A DNA stretch of 64,000 nt from Acidobacteriota bacterium (GCA_018268995.1 JAFDVL010000039.1:1-64000), one strand, 5' to 3'; counted from the stretch's first letter, positions 44,740-56,061 are shown. The notes: generated by a model from the letters alone, not told the origin. A program made the numbers and translations.

Positions 44740-45330
44740 ATGTCATCTATTCTAACCGTTGCCAACCTGCTCACGATCCTGCGACTGATCCTAACGCCCG
44801 TCTTTGTGACAGCCTTATATTACAAAAACTTTGGCTATGCATTAGCAATTTTCTTTGCCAGTGCACTCACGGATGGTCTGGATGGCTTAGCCGCTCGCAG
44901 CTTAAATCAGAAAACGCAGCTTGGTGAAATACTTGATCCCATTGCTGATAAGTTGTTACTGGTAACGGCATTTATTGTATGTTCGATGCAACGCTTCACC
45001 TTATTGACGCCCATTCCCTTCTGGCTGACAGCCGCAGTGATCAGCCGCGACATTTTTATTGTCGTTGGAGCATTGGTCATCAACATGGTGACGGGATTTA
45101 GTGGGTTCCGCCCCTCGATGCCGGGCAAGGTCAGTACGGTCGTGCAACTGTGCGCAATTATTATGTTCCTGGCAGCCAATGCACTGGGCTGGGGCTTGGA
45201 TTATTTGATCTGGATTTATTACCTTACGTTTGGTATCACCGTATTTTCCGGGCTGCATTATATTTTTCATGCAAATCGTCTGATGAATGAAGAGAACAAA
45301 TCAACGCCCGTAACATCACCGCCCAAATAG
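44740..45330 (+). CDS. pgsA: CDP-diacylglycerol--glycerol-3-phosphate 3-phosphatidyltransferase
   Basis: The 196-residue membrane protein has the CDP-alcohol phosphotransferase motif D-G-L-D-G-x-x-A-R-x8-G-x3-D-x3-D in DGLDGLAARSLNQKTQLGEILDPIADK. The first helix NLLTILRLILTPVF is typical of PgsA. It makes phosphatidylglycerol phosphate, although closely related enzymes (cardiolipin or phosphatidylinositol-phosphate synthases) cannot be wholly excluded. It is followed after 8 bp by the AI-2E family permease gene. Confidence 0.88.
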   Translation: MSSILTVANLLTILRLILTPVFVTALYYKNFGYALAIFFASALTDGLDGLAARSLNQKTQLGEILDPIADKLLLVTAFIVCSMQRFTLLTPIPFWLTAAVISRDIFIVVGALVINMVTGFSGFRPSMPGKVSTVVQLCAIIMFLAANALGWGLDYLIWIYYLTFGITVFSGLHYIFHANRLMNEENKSTPVTSPPK

Positions 45331-45338
45331 GCAAAGAC

Positions 45339-46565
45339 ATGGAATCAACGACAACTCGCCCACAGCGTGGTGGCCCGCTCGAATGGATGCGGTGGATTCC
45401 TGCCGCATTGATTGCGATTGTCATCATTGCAAGTATTATTATTGGCAGTCGCGTGATTTTAATTCCGCTGCTTAGCTCATTTGCATTAGCGTATATGCTG
45501 GAACCGCTGGTGGAGCTTATGGAGCGGCGAGGATGGTCACGAACTCCGGCGGTGTTGGCAACATTAGCCGTAACCACGCTGGCGCTGATCTTAGCCCTGC
45601 TCTTCGTCATTCCCAGTATCTGGTCACAACTTGTTCATTCGTACGAACAACTGCCCAATGCACTACAAGCCGGGCATCGTGTGATTGATCCGCTGATTGC
45701 CAAACTTAAAACGACCAGTCCGCCTGTATACGAATTCCTTCAATCCTGGCTACAGAAAGTTCGTTCGCCTGAGCAGCAAGCGGAAATCGGCTCGACAATC
45801 GGGACCTGGCTACAAGGCGGCTTGCTCAAATTGGTAACGGCTACCTCATCATTATTCGACTTGTTGTTAATTCCCTTCTTTGTTTTCTACCTGCTGAGCG
45901 ATTACCTAAAGATGAAATCGCGCATTGAGCGCTGGATTCCGCCACGGTATCGTGCGACGGGCGGCAAGTTGCTGAGTCAAATCAATGGCGTGCTTTCAGC
46001 CTATGTGCGTAATCAGTTTTTGATTGCGTTTGTGATGGGATTACTTTACGCCTTCGGTTTTGCCGTCCTGCGGGTTCCGCTAGCACTGACAATTGGCCTG
46101 ATTTCCGGGTTCCTGAACTTTGTTCCGTATCTGGGAACGCTGACGGGATTGGTATTAGCAATTTCGTTCACAGCTTTGGACGGTGCCGGAGTAGGCCGAT
46201 TAGTCGGGGTGTTGGCAGTTTTCGCAATTGTGCAAAGCATCGAGGGGTATTACTTAACTCCCAAACTGCTGGGCGAAAGCCTGAATTTACATCCATTAGT
46301 TGTCTTGCTGGGGCTGGTGATTGGCGGAAATCTTTTCGGACTGCTGGGCATTATTCTGGCCGTCCCTGTCATTGCCGCAGCGAAAGTTATTTTGCGATTC
46401 ATGGAAGAGGAAATTTATCAAAAAGCTGAGTTTTACCAACGTGGTAGCCCAGAATGTCTAGCAGTAGCCATACAGCCATCCAATACACCAGTTGAAATTA
46501 CAGTTGCCACACCAGAAAAAACCGAAGATAAACCGGACGCGGGAAACGAAAAACAACGACATTGA
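45339..46565 (+). CDS. AI-2E family (PerM/YdiK-like) membrane transporter
   Basis: The 408-residue protein has about eight membrane segments and the family end motif SIEGYYLTPKLLGESLNLHPLVVLLGLVIGGNLFGLLGIILAVPVIAA. Earlier segments include VIIASIIIGSRVILIPLLSSFALAYMLEPLVELMERRG. Members export autoinducer-2 or act as Na+/H+ antiporters, and the substrate here is unknown. The acidic/basic C-terminal tail (380-408) is soluble. It is probably in one transcript with pgsA. Confidence 0.9.
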   Translation: MESTTTRPQRGGPLEWMRWIPAALIAIVIIASIIIGSRVILIPLLSSFALAYMLEPLVELMERRGWSRTPAVLATLAVTTLALILALLFVIPSIWSQLVHSYEQLPNALQAGHRVIDPLIAKLKTTSPPVYEFLQSWLQKVRSPEQQAEIGSTIGTWLQGGLLKLVTATSSLFDLLLIPFFVFYLLSDYLKMKSRIERWIPPRYRATGGKLLSQINGVLSAYVRNQFLIAFVMGLLYAFGFAVLRVPLALTIGLISGFLNFVPYLGTLTGLVLAISFTALDGAGVGRLVGVLAVFAIVQSIEGYYLTPKLLGESLNLHPLVVLLGLVIGGNLFGLLGIILAVPVIAAAKVILRFMEEEIYQKAEFYQRGSPECLAVAIQPSNTPVEITVATPEKTEDKPDAGNEKQRH

Positions 46566-46739
46566 AAAAGCAATTTGACCGCAGCTCTTTGAGCGGCTAC
46601 TCGGCCCGTTAATGATGTTTGGTTCGTAAGGAGGGCAAAATAGGCGTTTAGCGTAAAAGCGATAGGACTGAGACGGGATAGCCTCTTTTTCTGCCTACGC
46701 ACACACCTTCTTGATACAGCCTTTAACTCATTCAATTTA

Positions 46740-46759
46740 CTTGAGTAAACAAACTCAAT
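46740..46759 (+). promoter_or_regulatory. HAIR-like operator 1 (HspR), spacer 6
   Basis: CTTGAGT (46740-46746) and ACTCAAT (46753-46759) match the inverted repeat CTTGAGT-N7-ACTCAAG bound by HspR, except for a spacer of 6 and one end mismatch. It lies about 78 bp upstream of the -35 box. Confidence 0.65.
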
Positions 46760-46816
46760 ACCTGCAATCGCTACTTGCTTGACATAAAAACCCGCACAAA
46801 ACGTGCAATCAAAAAA

Positions 46817-46846
46817 CTTGACAACAACCCACTCAAGTTTTATATT
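46817..46846 (+). promoter_or_regulatory. dnaK promoter overlapped by HAIR operator 2
   Basis: TTGACA (46818-46823) and TATATT (46841-46846) are separated by exactly 17 bp, a near-consensus sigma-70 promoter. CTTGACA-N7-ACTCAAG (46817-46837) overlays the -35 box and spacer, with the right half perfect and the spacer exactly 7, as in HAIR. HspR, encoded at the end of this operon, should block RNA polymerase here until heat shock. Confidence 0.82.
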
Positions 46847-46913
46847 CACCTCGTTTTTGTGCGGTTTATTTGAACGCAATTATTTTCTGGTATACCTAGG
46901 CAGCGCTGCCTAA

Positions 46914-48890
<1,977 letters not shown>

Positions 48891-48906
48891 CAATTAGCCC
48901 TTAGCC

Positions 48907-48956
48907 TTAGCTGTTAGCGATTGGCAGATTACTTACTGCCTCCTGCTAACAGCTAA
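48907..48956. repeat. Inverted repeat between dnaK and hsp20, TTAGCTGTTAGC arms
   Basis: Perfect 12-bp arms at 48907-48918 and 48945-48956, with further TTAGC words outside them. It fills the 85-bp gap in the heat-shock operon. Confidence 0.75.
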
Positions 48957-48975
48957 TTGCTAATGGCAAATCGCA

Positions 48976-49428
48976 ATGGATGTATTTATGCCACGCCAAA
49001 ACATTTTTTTTAGTGATCTTGCAACACTCGAACAGCAAATCAATCAGTTGTTTGAGAGCACCAGACATAGCAATCAGCCATCGCGAAATTCCTGGTCTCC
49101 AGCAGTAGATATTTATGAAACGGCCAGCAGTTTTGTGCTGACGGCTGAAGTGCCGGGCATTAGCAGCGATGAAATTGACGTGAAGGTAGTGGATAACCAA
49201 CTAACACTGCGCGGGGAACGGCGATGGGATCGAGAAGGCGCAAGTGAAACGGGTAGCGAACAGTTCCACCGTTTAGAAAGTGCCTATGGCAAATTCGAGC
49301 GCGGCTTCAACCTTTCTGAACGGATAGATGTTGAGAATATTTCTGCGGCGCTGGAAAAAGGGGTATTAACAGTAAAATTGCCGAAGCGCACGCCAAAGGT
49401 GCAAAAAATCAAGGTCGAGACGGAATGA
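48976..49428 (+). CDS. Hsp20/alpha-crystallin small heat-shock protein
   Basis: The 150-residue protein has an alpha-crystallin domain (about 44-138): WSPAVDIYETASSFVLTAEVPGISSDEIDVKVVDNQLTLRGERR, then YGKFERGFNLSERIDVENISAALEKGVLTVKLPK, with the conserved A-x-L-x-x-G-V-L. The C-terminal tail provides the I-x-V-type motif. It holds unfolded proteins for DnaK/DnaJ, which are encoded on each side. A second ATG at 48988 is equally possible. Confidence 0.93.
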   Translation: MDVFMPRQNIFFSDLATLEQQINQLFESTRHSNQPSRNSWSPAVDIYETASSFVLTAEVPGISSDEIDVKVVDNQLTLRGERRWDREGASETGSEQFHRLESAYGKFERGFNLSERIDVENISAALEKGVLTVKLPKRTPKVQKIKVETE

Positions 49429-49430
49429 TG

Positions 49431-49515
49431 GAAAGAGAGAGATAGCGCAATATAGAGAAGGCATAATCGGGTAGCAGGGACATCTTTTCTCCCTCTTTCT
49501 CTCATTCTCTCTTTC
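49431..49515. repeat. Inverted repeat between hsp20 and dnaJ, GAAAGAGAGA arms
   Basis: GAAAGAGAGA (49431-49440) pairs with 49506-49515. Purine-rich words (GAGAAGG) and pyrimidine-rich words (CTCCCTCTTTCTC) extend the symmetry. It fills the 95-bp gap. Confidence 0.65.
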
Positions 49516-49523
49516 ACAAAAAT

Positions 49524-50669
49524 ATGGCTCAACGTGAAGATTACTACAATTTGCTCGGCGTCAAGCGCGGCGCGTCCGAAGATGACATCAAGAAGGCATA
49601 TCGTCGTTTAGCGCGCAAATACCATCCTGATGTCAATCCAGGCGATAAAGTCGCCGAGGAAAAATTCAAGCAAATTTCCGAGGCCTATGAGGTCTTGTCA
49701 GACCCCAAGAAAAAAGAGGTCTATGACAAGTTTGGGTCTTACAGCGAAAATTTGCGTGATGCGGCCAGCAAAGGCGCAGGAGCAGGATTCCCTGGTGGCT
49801 TCGATTTCAACTTTGGAGATTACACTGCGGCTCCAGGCGGCGGCGCTGGCGGTGGCCCAAGTATCAAGGATATTTTCAGCGATTTATTTAGTGGCAGCGG
49901 CACTCGAACCAGCGCGCAATCCAAGCACCAACGTGGGGCAGATATTGAATTACCCGTTTCACTGACGTTTGAAGATGCCATTAACGGAACGACGAAAACA
50001 ATTAGTGTGCGGCGTAATGACATTTGCGCGCGATGTAATGGCTCAGGCGAAGGCAACGGTTCACCAGCCACGTGTATAACCTGTCAGGGAACGGGAAAAG
50101 TTTCTGGGGGTGGAGGCTTTTTCAGCTTTGACCAGCCGTGCCCGGATTGCAAAGGCACAGGGAAACGGCGGCCTCCCTGCAATGAATGTTTTGGGCGCGG
50201 CACCGTAGCCAAAACGGAAACGGTCACGGTGCGAATTCCAGCAGGTGTGGATACGGGTTCGCGCGTTCGGGCGGCGGGCAAAGGCGAAGCAGGTAAGCGC
50301 GGCGGGCCAACCGGCGATTTGTTTATCATCACCAATGTTGCACCGCATCCGATATTCACACGAAAAGGCGACAATATCGAATGCGTCATTCCGATCACGC
50401 TGACGGAAGCTGCTCTAGGGGCGAAGATTGAAGTGCCAACGGTCAGCGGTAAAGCACAACTTCGCATTCCGCCCGGCACACAGTCCGGGCAACGATTCCG
50501 CCTGCGCGAAAAGGGCGCTCCCAGCCTGCGCAGCAATCATCGCGGCGATCAATACGTCGAAGTAAAAATCACCTTGCCCAAGATTATTGATGAAGATTCC
50601 AAAGAACTGCTGCGGCAGTTTGCCAAACGCAATCCTGAAAACCCGCGCGCGGCAATGGGGCTGGAATAA
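49524..50669 (+). CDS. dnaJ: Chaperone DnaJ (Hsp40, type I)
   Basis: The 381-residue co-chaperone has a J domain (4-70) with HPD in KYHPDVNPG, a G/F region, and four zinc-binding C-x-x-C-x-G-x-G motifs ([32 protein letters not shown]). The C-terminal substrate domains follow. It stimulates DnaK ATPase and delivers substrates. All motifs are intact. It is the third gene of the heat-shock operon. Confidence 0.97.
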   Translation: MAQREDYYNLLGVKRGASEDDIKKAYRRLARKYHPDVNPGDKVAEEKFKQISEAYEVLSDPKKKEVYDKFGSYSENLRDAASKGAGAGFPGGFDFNFGDYTAAPGGGAGGGPSIKDIFSDLFSGSGTRTSAQSKHQRGADIELPVSLTFEDAINGTTKTISVRRNDICARCNGSGEGNGSPATCITCQGTGKVSGGGGFFSFDQPCPDCKGTGKRRPPCNECFGRGTVAKTETVTVRIPAGVDTGSRVRAAGKGEAGKRGGPTGDLFIITNVAPHPIFTRKGDNIECVIPITLTEAALGAKIEVPTVSGKAQLRIPPGTQSGQRFRLREKGAPSLRSNHRGDQYVEVKITLPKIIDEDSKELLRQFAKRNPENPRAAMGLE

Positions 50670-50686
50670 AATGATGAAATAGGAAC

Positions 50687-50730
50687 GCGGAATGATGAAT
50701 TTATTTCCTATTCTGCGTTCATCATTCCGC
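50687..50730. repeat. Inverted repeat between dnaJ and hspR, GCGGAATGATGAA arms
   Basis: Perfect 13-bp arms at 50687-50699 and 50718-50730. Outer ATAGGAA and inner TTCCTAT words add symmetry. It belongs to the same sequence family as those at 21374, 14704 and 57483. Confidence 0.8.
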
Positions 50731-50741
50731 AATCATCGTTT

Positions 50742-51140
50742 ATGAAGAGACGAGCCAAAGGTTACACAATCAGTGCTGTCGCCGATCATTACGGCATTCA
50801 TCAGCAAACCTTGCGTCTTTACGAGCGTGAAGGGTTGCTCAAGCCTTCTCGTTCTGATGGCAACGTTCGACTTTATACGGACCAAGACATTGAGCGACTG
50901 GAACTCATTCTTGGACTGACGCGTGATTTAGGCGTGAACCTTGCTGGAGTAGAAGTCATTTTGAATATGCGGCAAAAAATGGAGCAGATGCAGCAGGAAT
51001 TCAATCGCTTCTTCGAGTACATGCAGGAATACGTCGCTACCGCCGCAACGCAACAATCATCCAGCGCCAAAGAAGCCCTGGTTCCAGTACGTCGCCCATC
51101 CATCACGATTCGTACAATCAACAAACGAACCAGCGAATAG
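50742..51140 (+). CDS. hspR: MerR-family heat-shock repressor HspR
   Basis: The 132-residue protein has the HspR signature YTISAVADHYGIHQQTLRLYEREGLLKPSRSDGNVRLYTDQDIERL (winged HTH), then LTRDLGVNLAGVEVILNMRQKMEQMQ (coiled coil). The terminal part is variable. HspR with DnaK as co-repressor binds HAIR sites; such sites lie upstream of dnaK in this window. Its place at the end of the dnaK operon gives autoregulation, as in Streptomyces. Confidence 0.93.
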   Translation: MKRRAKGYTISAVADHYGIHQQTLRLYEREGLLKPSRSDGNVRLYTDQDIERLELILGLTRDLGVNLAGVEVILNMRQKMEQMQQEFNRFFEYMQEYVATAATQQSSSAKEALVPVRRPSITIRTINKRTSE

Positions 51141-51296
51141 ATGAAAGGAAATGATGGCCTCTCGCCTGTCGCGCATCACTCATTCCACTGACAACCTCGC
51201 CAAACTTTTCCTCTCGTGATAACGTTGCCCTGCTTGTGACAATCAAGCTGCTCTCTCATTCACCACAACCAATTTTTATTCACGAAGGATGCTCCA

Positions 51297-52055
51297 ATGA
51301 AAATTTTCCTGTCTGTGTTCTTGCTGTGTTTCCTGGTGACGGCTGCACTGGCGCAAGCCCAGCAACCCGCGCCGGATTCCCCCGAAGCACTCAAACAACG
51401 TAACGAACAAATGCAACGACGATTGAATGATTGGCCACAACTAAGCCGTTACCGTGAAGCAAACACAAAAGTTGCACCGCCTGCGAAAGATGAAAATCGC
51501 GTCGTGTTTTATGGCGACTCAATTACAGATGGCTGGAAACTTGCTGAGTATTTTCCCAACAAGCCGTATATCAATCGTGGCATTAGCGGGCAAACAACCC
51601 CCCAGATGTTGATTCGCTTTCGCCCGGATGTCATCGCCCATAAACCCAAAGTCATCGTCCTGCTCGCAGGCACAAACGACATCGCAGGCAATACCGGCCC
51701 AATGACATTGGAAATGATTCAGGATAATTACGCTTCGATGGCGGAACTGGCAAAAGCAAATGGGATTAAATTTGTGTTCGCTTCGGTCTTGCCGATTCAC
51801 GATTACAACCCGCAACGCAAACAATCCGAGCGCCGCCCACCAGAACAAATTCTCAAGCTCAATGAATGGCTGAAAAACTACTGTGCCGCCAATGGTCACA
51901 CGTATTTGGATTACTTCAGCAAGATGGTGGATGACAAGGGATTTCTCAAAGCAGAACTGGCGAATGACGGGCTGCATCCGAATGCAGAAGGCTACAAAAT
52001 TATGGCTCCGCTGGCCGAAGCGGCGATTCAACAAGCCCTGAAAAAGAAGAAATAG
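51297..52055 (+). CDS. Secreted SGNH/GDSL-family hydrolase
   Basis: The 252-residue protein has a signal peptide (1-20). Block I is VVFYGDSITDGW (catalytic Ser), block II Gly lies in INRGISGQTT, block III is LLAGTNDIAG, and block V is NDGLHPNAEGY with Asp and His. Similar exported enzymes deacetylate or de-esterify polysaccharides; the substrate is unknown. GAAGGA precedes the start. Confidence 0.92.
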   Translation: MKIFLSVFLLCFLVTAALAQAQQPAPDSPEALKQRNEQMQRRLNDWPQLSRYREANTKVAPPAKDENRVVFYGDSITDGWKLAEYFPNKPYINRGISGQTTPQMLIRFRPDVIAHKPKVIVLLAGTNDIAGNTGPMTLEMIQDNYASMAELAKANGIKFVFASVLPIHDYNPQRKQSERRPPEQILKLNEWLKNYCAANGHTYLDYFSKMVDDKGFLKAELANDGLHPNAEGYKIMAPLAEAAIQQALKKKK

Positions 52056-52136
52056 CAAAAGGTCAGACCTTTTAGCTTACTGATTTGACCATTTGCGTTT
52101 TGATTTTTGATGTAGTCATAATGCCTGCCAGCAGTT

Positions 52137-52778
52137 ATGACTACATCAAATTACGAGAACGCAGTATCGAATTTTCTCGACACCGCCGTTGAAGAACTCG
52201 CTAAACTACGCAACCAAATTACTCCCAGCTATTTTTCACGCGTGGCTGATTTGATCGCCGCTTCAGAGGCGCGCGGAGGCCGTGTTCATCTGACAGGCAT
52301 CGGCAAATCGGAATACGTGGCAAATTACATCTCAGCACTGTTTTCCAGCACCGGAACGCCCGCCTATTTTTTGCACGGCACTGAATGCGTCCACGGCAGC
52401 GCCGGACAAGTGCGTCAGGACGACATCGTGATTGTGATTTCCAACAGCGGAGAAACTGAAGAAATGAAAGCAGCGGTGGCGGCGCTGAAGCAAAACGGTG
52501 CCTGGTTAATTGGCGTATCGGGCAATCGCCGCTCATGGCTGGCGCGGGAATGCCACGAGTTTTTATTTGCCGGAGTCGAACACGAAGGTTCGCCGCTCGG
52601 AGTCGAACCACGCGCAAGTGTCATGGCGCAAATCTTGGTTTTGGCCGGGTTAAGTATCGAATTACAAGCCCGCAAAAACGTTTCAGCACGCGACTTGTTG
52701 ACCTGGCATCCAGCGGGCAGCATTGGACAGAGCGCAATCCATCATACGGCTTTGTCAAAATTTCTTCCGCTAAGGTAG
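52137..52778 (+). CDS. SIS-domain sugar-phosphate isomerase, KdsD/GutQ-like without CBS domains
   Basis: The 213-residue protein has the SIS fold with VHLTGIGKSEYVANYISALFSSTGTPAYFLHGTECVHGSAGQVRQDDIVIVISNSGET, matching the arabinose-5-phosphate isomerase group. The end carries the HPAGSIGQS element (HPGGSLG in KdsD). The two C-terminal CBS domains of the usual 320-residue KdsD are absent. It likely interconverts a ketose and aldose phosphate in the cytoplasm. Confidence 0.85.
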   Translation: MTTSNYENAVSNFLDTAVEELAKLRNQITPSYFSRVADLIAASEARGGRVHLTGIGKSEYVANYISALFSSTGTPAYFLHGTECVHGSAGQVRQDDIVIVISNSGETEEMKAAVAALKQNGAWLIGVSGNRRSWLARECHEFLFAGVEHEGSPLGVEPRASVMAQILVLAGLSIELQARKNVSARDLLTWHPAGSIGQSAIHHTALSKFLPLR

Positions 52779-52844
52779 AATCCCCTATCACTTTCACCGC
52801 AGTAGAATCCTTTAGCTCTCCACTTGTTCTGGAAAGGAATTTTT

Positions 52845-54005
52845 ATGTCAGACCCAATTATCAACGCTCTAACTACATTCACGGAAGAAGAACAATTGTT
52901 CGCCAGCAGCGTGCGCGAATTTGCCGAAGCGGAAATCAAACCCTACGTCCGCGAAATGGATGCGGCAGGCAAAATGCGCCCCGAAATCATCAGCAAAGCC
53001 TTTGAACTCGGCTTGATGGGTATTGAAGTTCCAGACGAATATGGCGGCTCCGGCGGCACCTTTTTCATGGCCTGCATTGCGATTGAAGAACTCGCCCGCG
53101 TGGATGCGTCAGTTAGCGTGTGTGTGGATGTCAACAACACGCTCGTCGCCAACGCATTCTTGAACTATGGCACCGAAGCGCAACGGAAGAAATATTTGCA
53201 AATGCTTAGTACGAACACCGTCGGCGCGTATGCCTTGAGCGAAGCGGCGTCTGGTTCCGATGCCTTCGCGCTGCAAACCAAAGCAGAAGATAAAGGCGAT
53301 CATTACCTGCTGAATGGGCGCAAACTGTGGATCACCAACGGCAATGAAGCTGGCATTTTTATTGTGTTCGCGACGCTTGATCCAAGCAAAGGCTACAAAG
53401 GCATCACGGCATTTGTCGTCGAAAAAGACTTCCCCGGTTTTTCAGTTGGTCACAAAGAAGATAAGCTCGGTATCCGTGCGTCTTCGACAACCGAATTGAT
53501 TCTGGAAGATTGCAAAGTGCCGAAAGATTGCGTGCTGGGCGAAGTCGGCAAGGGTTACAAGATTGCGATTGAAACCCTGAACGAAGGCCGCATCGGCATC
53601 GGCGCGCAAATGATTGGGTTGGCGCGTGGTGCTTACGAATGCGCTTTGGCTTACACGAAAGAGCGCAAGCAGTTCGGACAGGCACTCAGCGAATTTCAGG
53701 GCGTACAATTCCAGCTTGCCGAAATGGCCGTCAAAGTCGAGGCCGCGCGCCTGATGGTGTACAACGCAGCACGGCTGAAAGATGCGAAACAGCCGTTCAT
53801 CAAACAAGCCGCGATGGCCAAGCTTTTCTCTTCTGAAGTCGCGGAAGAAGTCGCGTCATTAGCCGTGAATTTGTACGGCGGCTACGGGTATGTGAAAGAT
53901 TATCCGGTCGAAAAATACTACCGTGATTGCAAGATCGGACAGATTTACGAAGGCACGTCGAATATGCAAAAACAGACGATTGCCAAACTGGTGTTGGCAG
54001 AATAA
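52845..54005 (+). CDS. Acyl-CoA dehydrogenase
   Basis: The 386-residue FAD enzyme starts at the ATG at 52845 (GGAAAGGA upstream). The family blocks are present: LMGIEVPDEYGGSGG, AYALSEAASGSDAFALQTKAE (FAD contact), LWITNGNEAGIFIVFA and RKQFGQALSEFQGVQFQLA. The catalytic Glu is E369 in YEGTSNMQ. It oxidises acyl-CoA to the trans-2-enoyl form with ETF as electron acceptor; the Glu position fits short/medium-chain enzymes. No other beta-oxidation gene is near. Confidence 0.95.
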   Translation: MSDPIINALTTFTEEEQLFASSVREFAEAEIKPYVREMDAAGKMRPEIISKAFELGLMGIEVPDEYGGSGGTFFMACIAIEELARVDASVSVCVDVNNTLVANAFLNYGTEAQRKKYLQMLSTNTVGAYALSEAASGSDAFALQTKAEDKGDHYLLNGRKLWITNGNEAGIFIVFATLDPSKGYKGITAFVVEKDFPGFSVGHKEDKLGIRASSTTELILEDCKVPKDCVLGEVGKGYKIAIETLNEGRIGIGAQMIGLARGAYECALAYTKERKQFGQALSEFQGVQFQLAEMAVKVEAARLMVYNAARLKDAKQPFIKQAAMAKLFSSEVAEEVASLAVNLYGGYGYVKDYPVEKYYRDCKIGQIYEGTSNMQKQTIAKLVLAE

Positions 54006-54046
54006 GTCACAAGACGGAAAGCCCAGATCGTGCCGACAAAATCTTT

Positions 54047-54096
54047 GAAGCCAGCAAGGGCGCGAGTTGAGAGAAACTCACGCCCTTGCTGGCTTC
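54047..54096. terminator. Strong bidirectional terminator-like hairpin
   Basis: GAAGCCAGCAAGGGCG (54047-54062) pairs with CGCCCTTGCTGGCTTC (54081-54096); the stem continues with GAGTT/AACTC across a bulge, with a short GAGAG-type loop. It lies exactly between the convergent acyl-CoA dehydrogenase and beta-helix genes. TTTT follows on the plus strand. Confidence 0.85.
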
Positions 54097-54102
54097 GCGG
54101 TT

Positions 54103-56061
54103 TTAGAACTTTTCCAGTCGCTCTTCGATGGTTTTCTTCAGCGTTTGCATGCGCTGGCTGAAGTCTGCTGATTTGGGGTGACACCTGCCAAAACCCTGGA
54201 TCGAGTTCAAGCCCTGATACCGATTCCAGCCCCAATCCGTCTCATCGTAGAACTGACGGCACAGCTTGAGGAGCATCCCTCTGCCGTTCAGCCGCGTCAT
54301 CTCAATTCGGTTGTGATGCGTAGTATCCGTCAACCAGAATAAGCCGGGGCCAGCGCCCGGTTCCCAGCCCCAATAATCACCATAGAATTGGTTCTCTCGA
54401 AACAGATTGTTTTGCCCATAGCACAGCACGCCCGCAATGCCAGCGGGGCCGAAACGGTTGCCCGGTTGGTGACGCCCGCCCCAGGAATTCATTTCTGCGC
54501 TCTCGCTGACCAGAGCGGTTGGCTCGAAGCAGTCTTCCAGCCATTCGTGTCTGGTTGCGGGGCCAAAGTAATTGTCGTGCGCTTCGGGGCCAACGTAGAG
54601 CTGTGCCACTTTCGCCGTGAATGGCTCGAAGAACTTCATACGCCGGTCAATCGGGTCAACCAGCCTGCCGCCCGCCAGATTGTTCCCTGTCACCACGCAG
54701 TTTTTCGTCTCGCTTCGGAAGTGCAAGCCGTAATCCGGCGTGTTGCGCGGCCCAGCCCCAGGGAAAGCGGACGAAGAAATGATATTGCCCGTGACGGTCG
54801 CTTTCGCGTAATGACCGGTGAGGGCGGACGACGGATAAGCAAATTTGGCACCGATGCCTAACCAGATGCCCGTGGGCGGAAACGTGTTGCTGGTGGTCTG
54901 GGCTGGCCGGGTCGGTGCAGTTGTAATAGCGGGAAGGGGAAAGGGCGGAACCTGGAGGGCAATCACATTATCGCGGATCACCGCTTCTGAATAGGTCGCC
55001 GGATCGGACGGATCGTGCGGATACCCGACGGCCATAATACCCAATTGAAAAAACTTCCCTCCCGCCGCCCCAGAATCGTACCAGGCGCTGGCGGAGTGCA
55101 ACCGATTTCTTTCTATCCGCTGCACCCCTTTCAGGTAAAACAAGTACAACGGATTGGAGGCTGTGACGGTGTTGTTTCGGATGCTCGTTCGCGTTTCCGT
55201 ATGGGTTGCTTCGATGAGCGCCGCTTGGTTGGCGTCGGTCAGATAGAACGGGTACTGAATGATCATCAATCCAAAGTTCCCCCGGTTTCCATCTCCGTAT
55301 GGCGTGTAGCCCAGCGAATTGAACAGGCAATTTGACACTTCGATGTTGTCCAGGCGAACCGGGCCGGTAAAGCCGATGGCAACCCCGCTCACCCGGCTCG
55401 TCAGCATTGAGCGCAGAATTCTTACTTCCCCTCGCACATTGTTTCTGAACGGGTAATTGGGATTGGGGACGCTGGTTGCAGTGGGCGGGAAAGGCAAGAC
55501 TGGAAACTCTGATTGGGTTGGCCCCGCGATGGCAATTGCCGCATATAATCCCTGAGAGTTCGCCCCATCCAGGAACGCCGCGTTGATTGTGCAATCCCGT
55601 ACGGTGAATCCGTTGCTTCCCAAAACTTGCACGGCAGTATTCGTATTCGGCGGTCTGCTGCCATAGAACGAGAGGACAAGACTATCCAGCACAACCGCCT
55701 TACCCGGCGCATTGACGAGTAGTAAGCCCGGATTGCCACTTGGTCGCGCGCCTTTAATGATGGGCTTGCCGATTCCGTCATCGAATCCGACGATGGTCAC
55801 AGCTTTGGTAATTGTCAGGAGCGAAGTGGCAGTCGCGCCCAGATCGTACGTGCCGGAATGGACATAGATCGTGCCTGGCTCTGCTACGTCCGTGAGGGCT
55901 TGAGTCAATGCCGCCGCGCCGCCGCTTTCGTGAACGTGAATTACGGCGGGCTGCGCCAAAGCGGTCGGTAAATTCAGGGCGAAGAATGCGGCGAGGCAAA
56001 TGATGATGATTGTTTTGCCTGTACAACGCATCCCGTTTTTTGCGATGGTGTTCGTGTTCAT
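54103..56061 (-). CDS. Secreted right-handed parallel beta-helix protein
   Basis: The 652-residue protein starts at the ATG at 56061, with GGAGGA six bases upstream, and has a signal peptide (about 14-37). The mature part opens AVIHVHESGGAAALTQALTDVAEPGTIYVHSGTYDLG, then repeated short turns such as AVQVLGSNGFTVRDCTINAAF, RLDNIEVSNCLFNSLG and IRNNTVTASN. This is the pectate-lyase-like beta-helix, used by polysaccharide lyases and surface proteins. No catalytic triad was recognised. It is divergent from the ECF sigma gene. Confidence 0.85.
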   Translation of the reverse strand: MNTNTIAKNGMRCTGKTIIIICLAAFFALNLPTALAQPAVIHVHESGGAAALTQALTDVAEPGTIYVHSGTYDLGATATSLLTITKAVTIVGFDDGIGKPIIKGARPSGNPGLLLVNAPGKAVVLDSLVLSFYGSRPPNTNTAVQVLGSNGFTVRDCTINAAFLDGANSQGLYAAIAIAGPTQSEFPVLPFPPTATSVPNPNYPFRNNVRGEVRILRSMLTSRVSGVAIGFTGPVRLDNIEVSNCLFNSLGYTPYGDGNRGNFGLMIIQYPFYLTDANQAALIEATHTETRTSIRNNTVTASNPLYLFYLKGVQRIERNRLHSASAWYDSGAAGGKFFQLGIMAVGYPHDPSDPATYSEAVIRDNVIALQVPPFPLPAITTAPTRPAQTTSNTFPPTGIWLGIGAKFAYPSSALTGHYAKATVTGNIISSSAFPGAGPRNTPDYGLHFRSETKNCVVTGNNLAGGRLVDPIDRRMKFFEPFTAKVAQLYVGPEAHDNYFGPATRHEWLEDCFEPTALVSESAEMNSWGGRHQPGNRFGPAGIAGVLCYGQNNLFRENQFYGDYWGWEPGAGPGLFWLTDTTHHNRIEMTRLNGRGMLLKLCRQFYDETDWGWNRYQGLNSIQGFGRCHPKSADFSQRMQTLKKTIEERLEKF

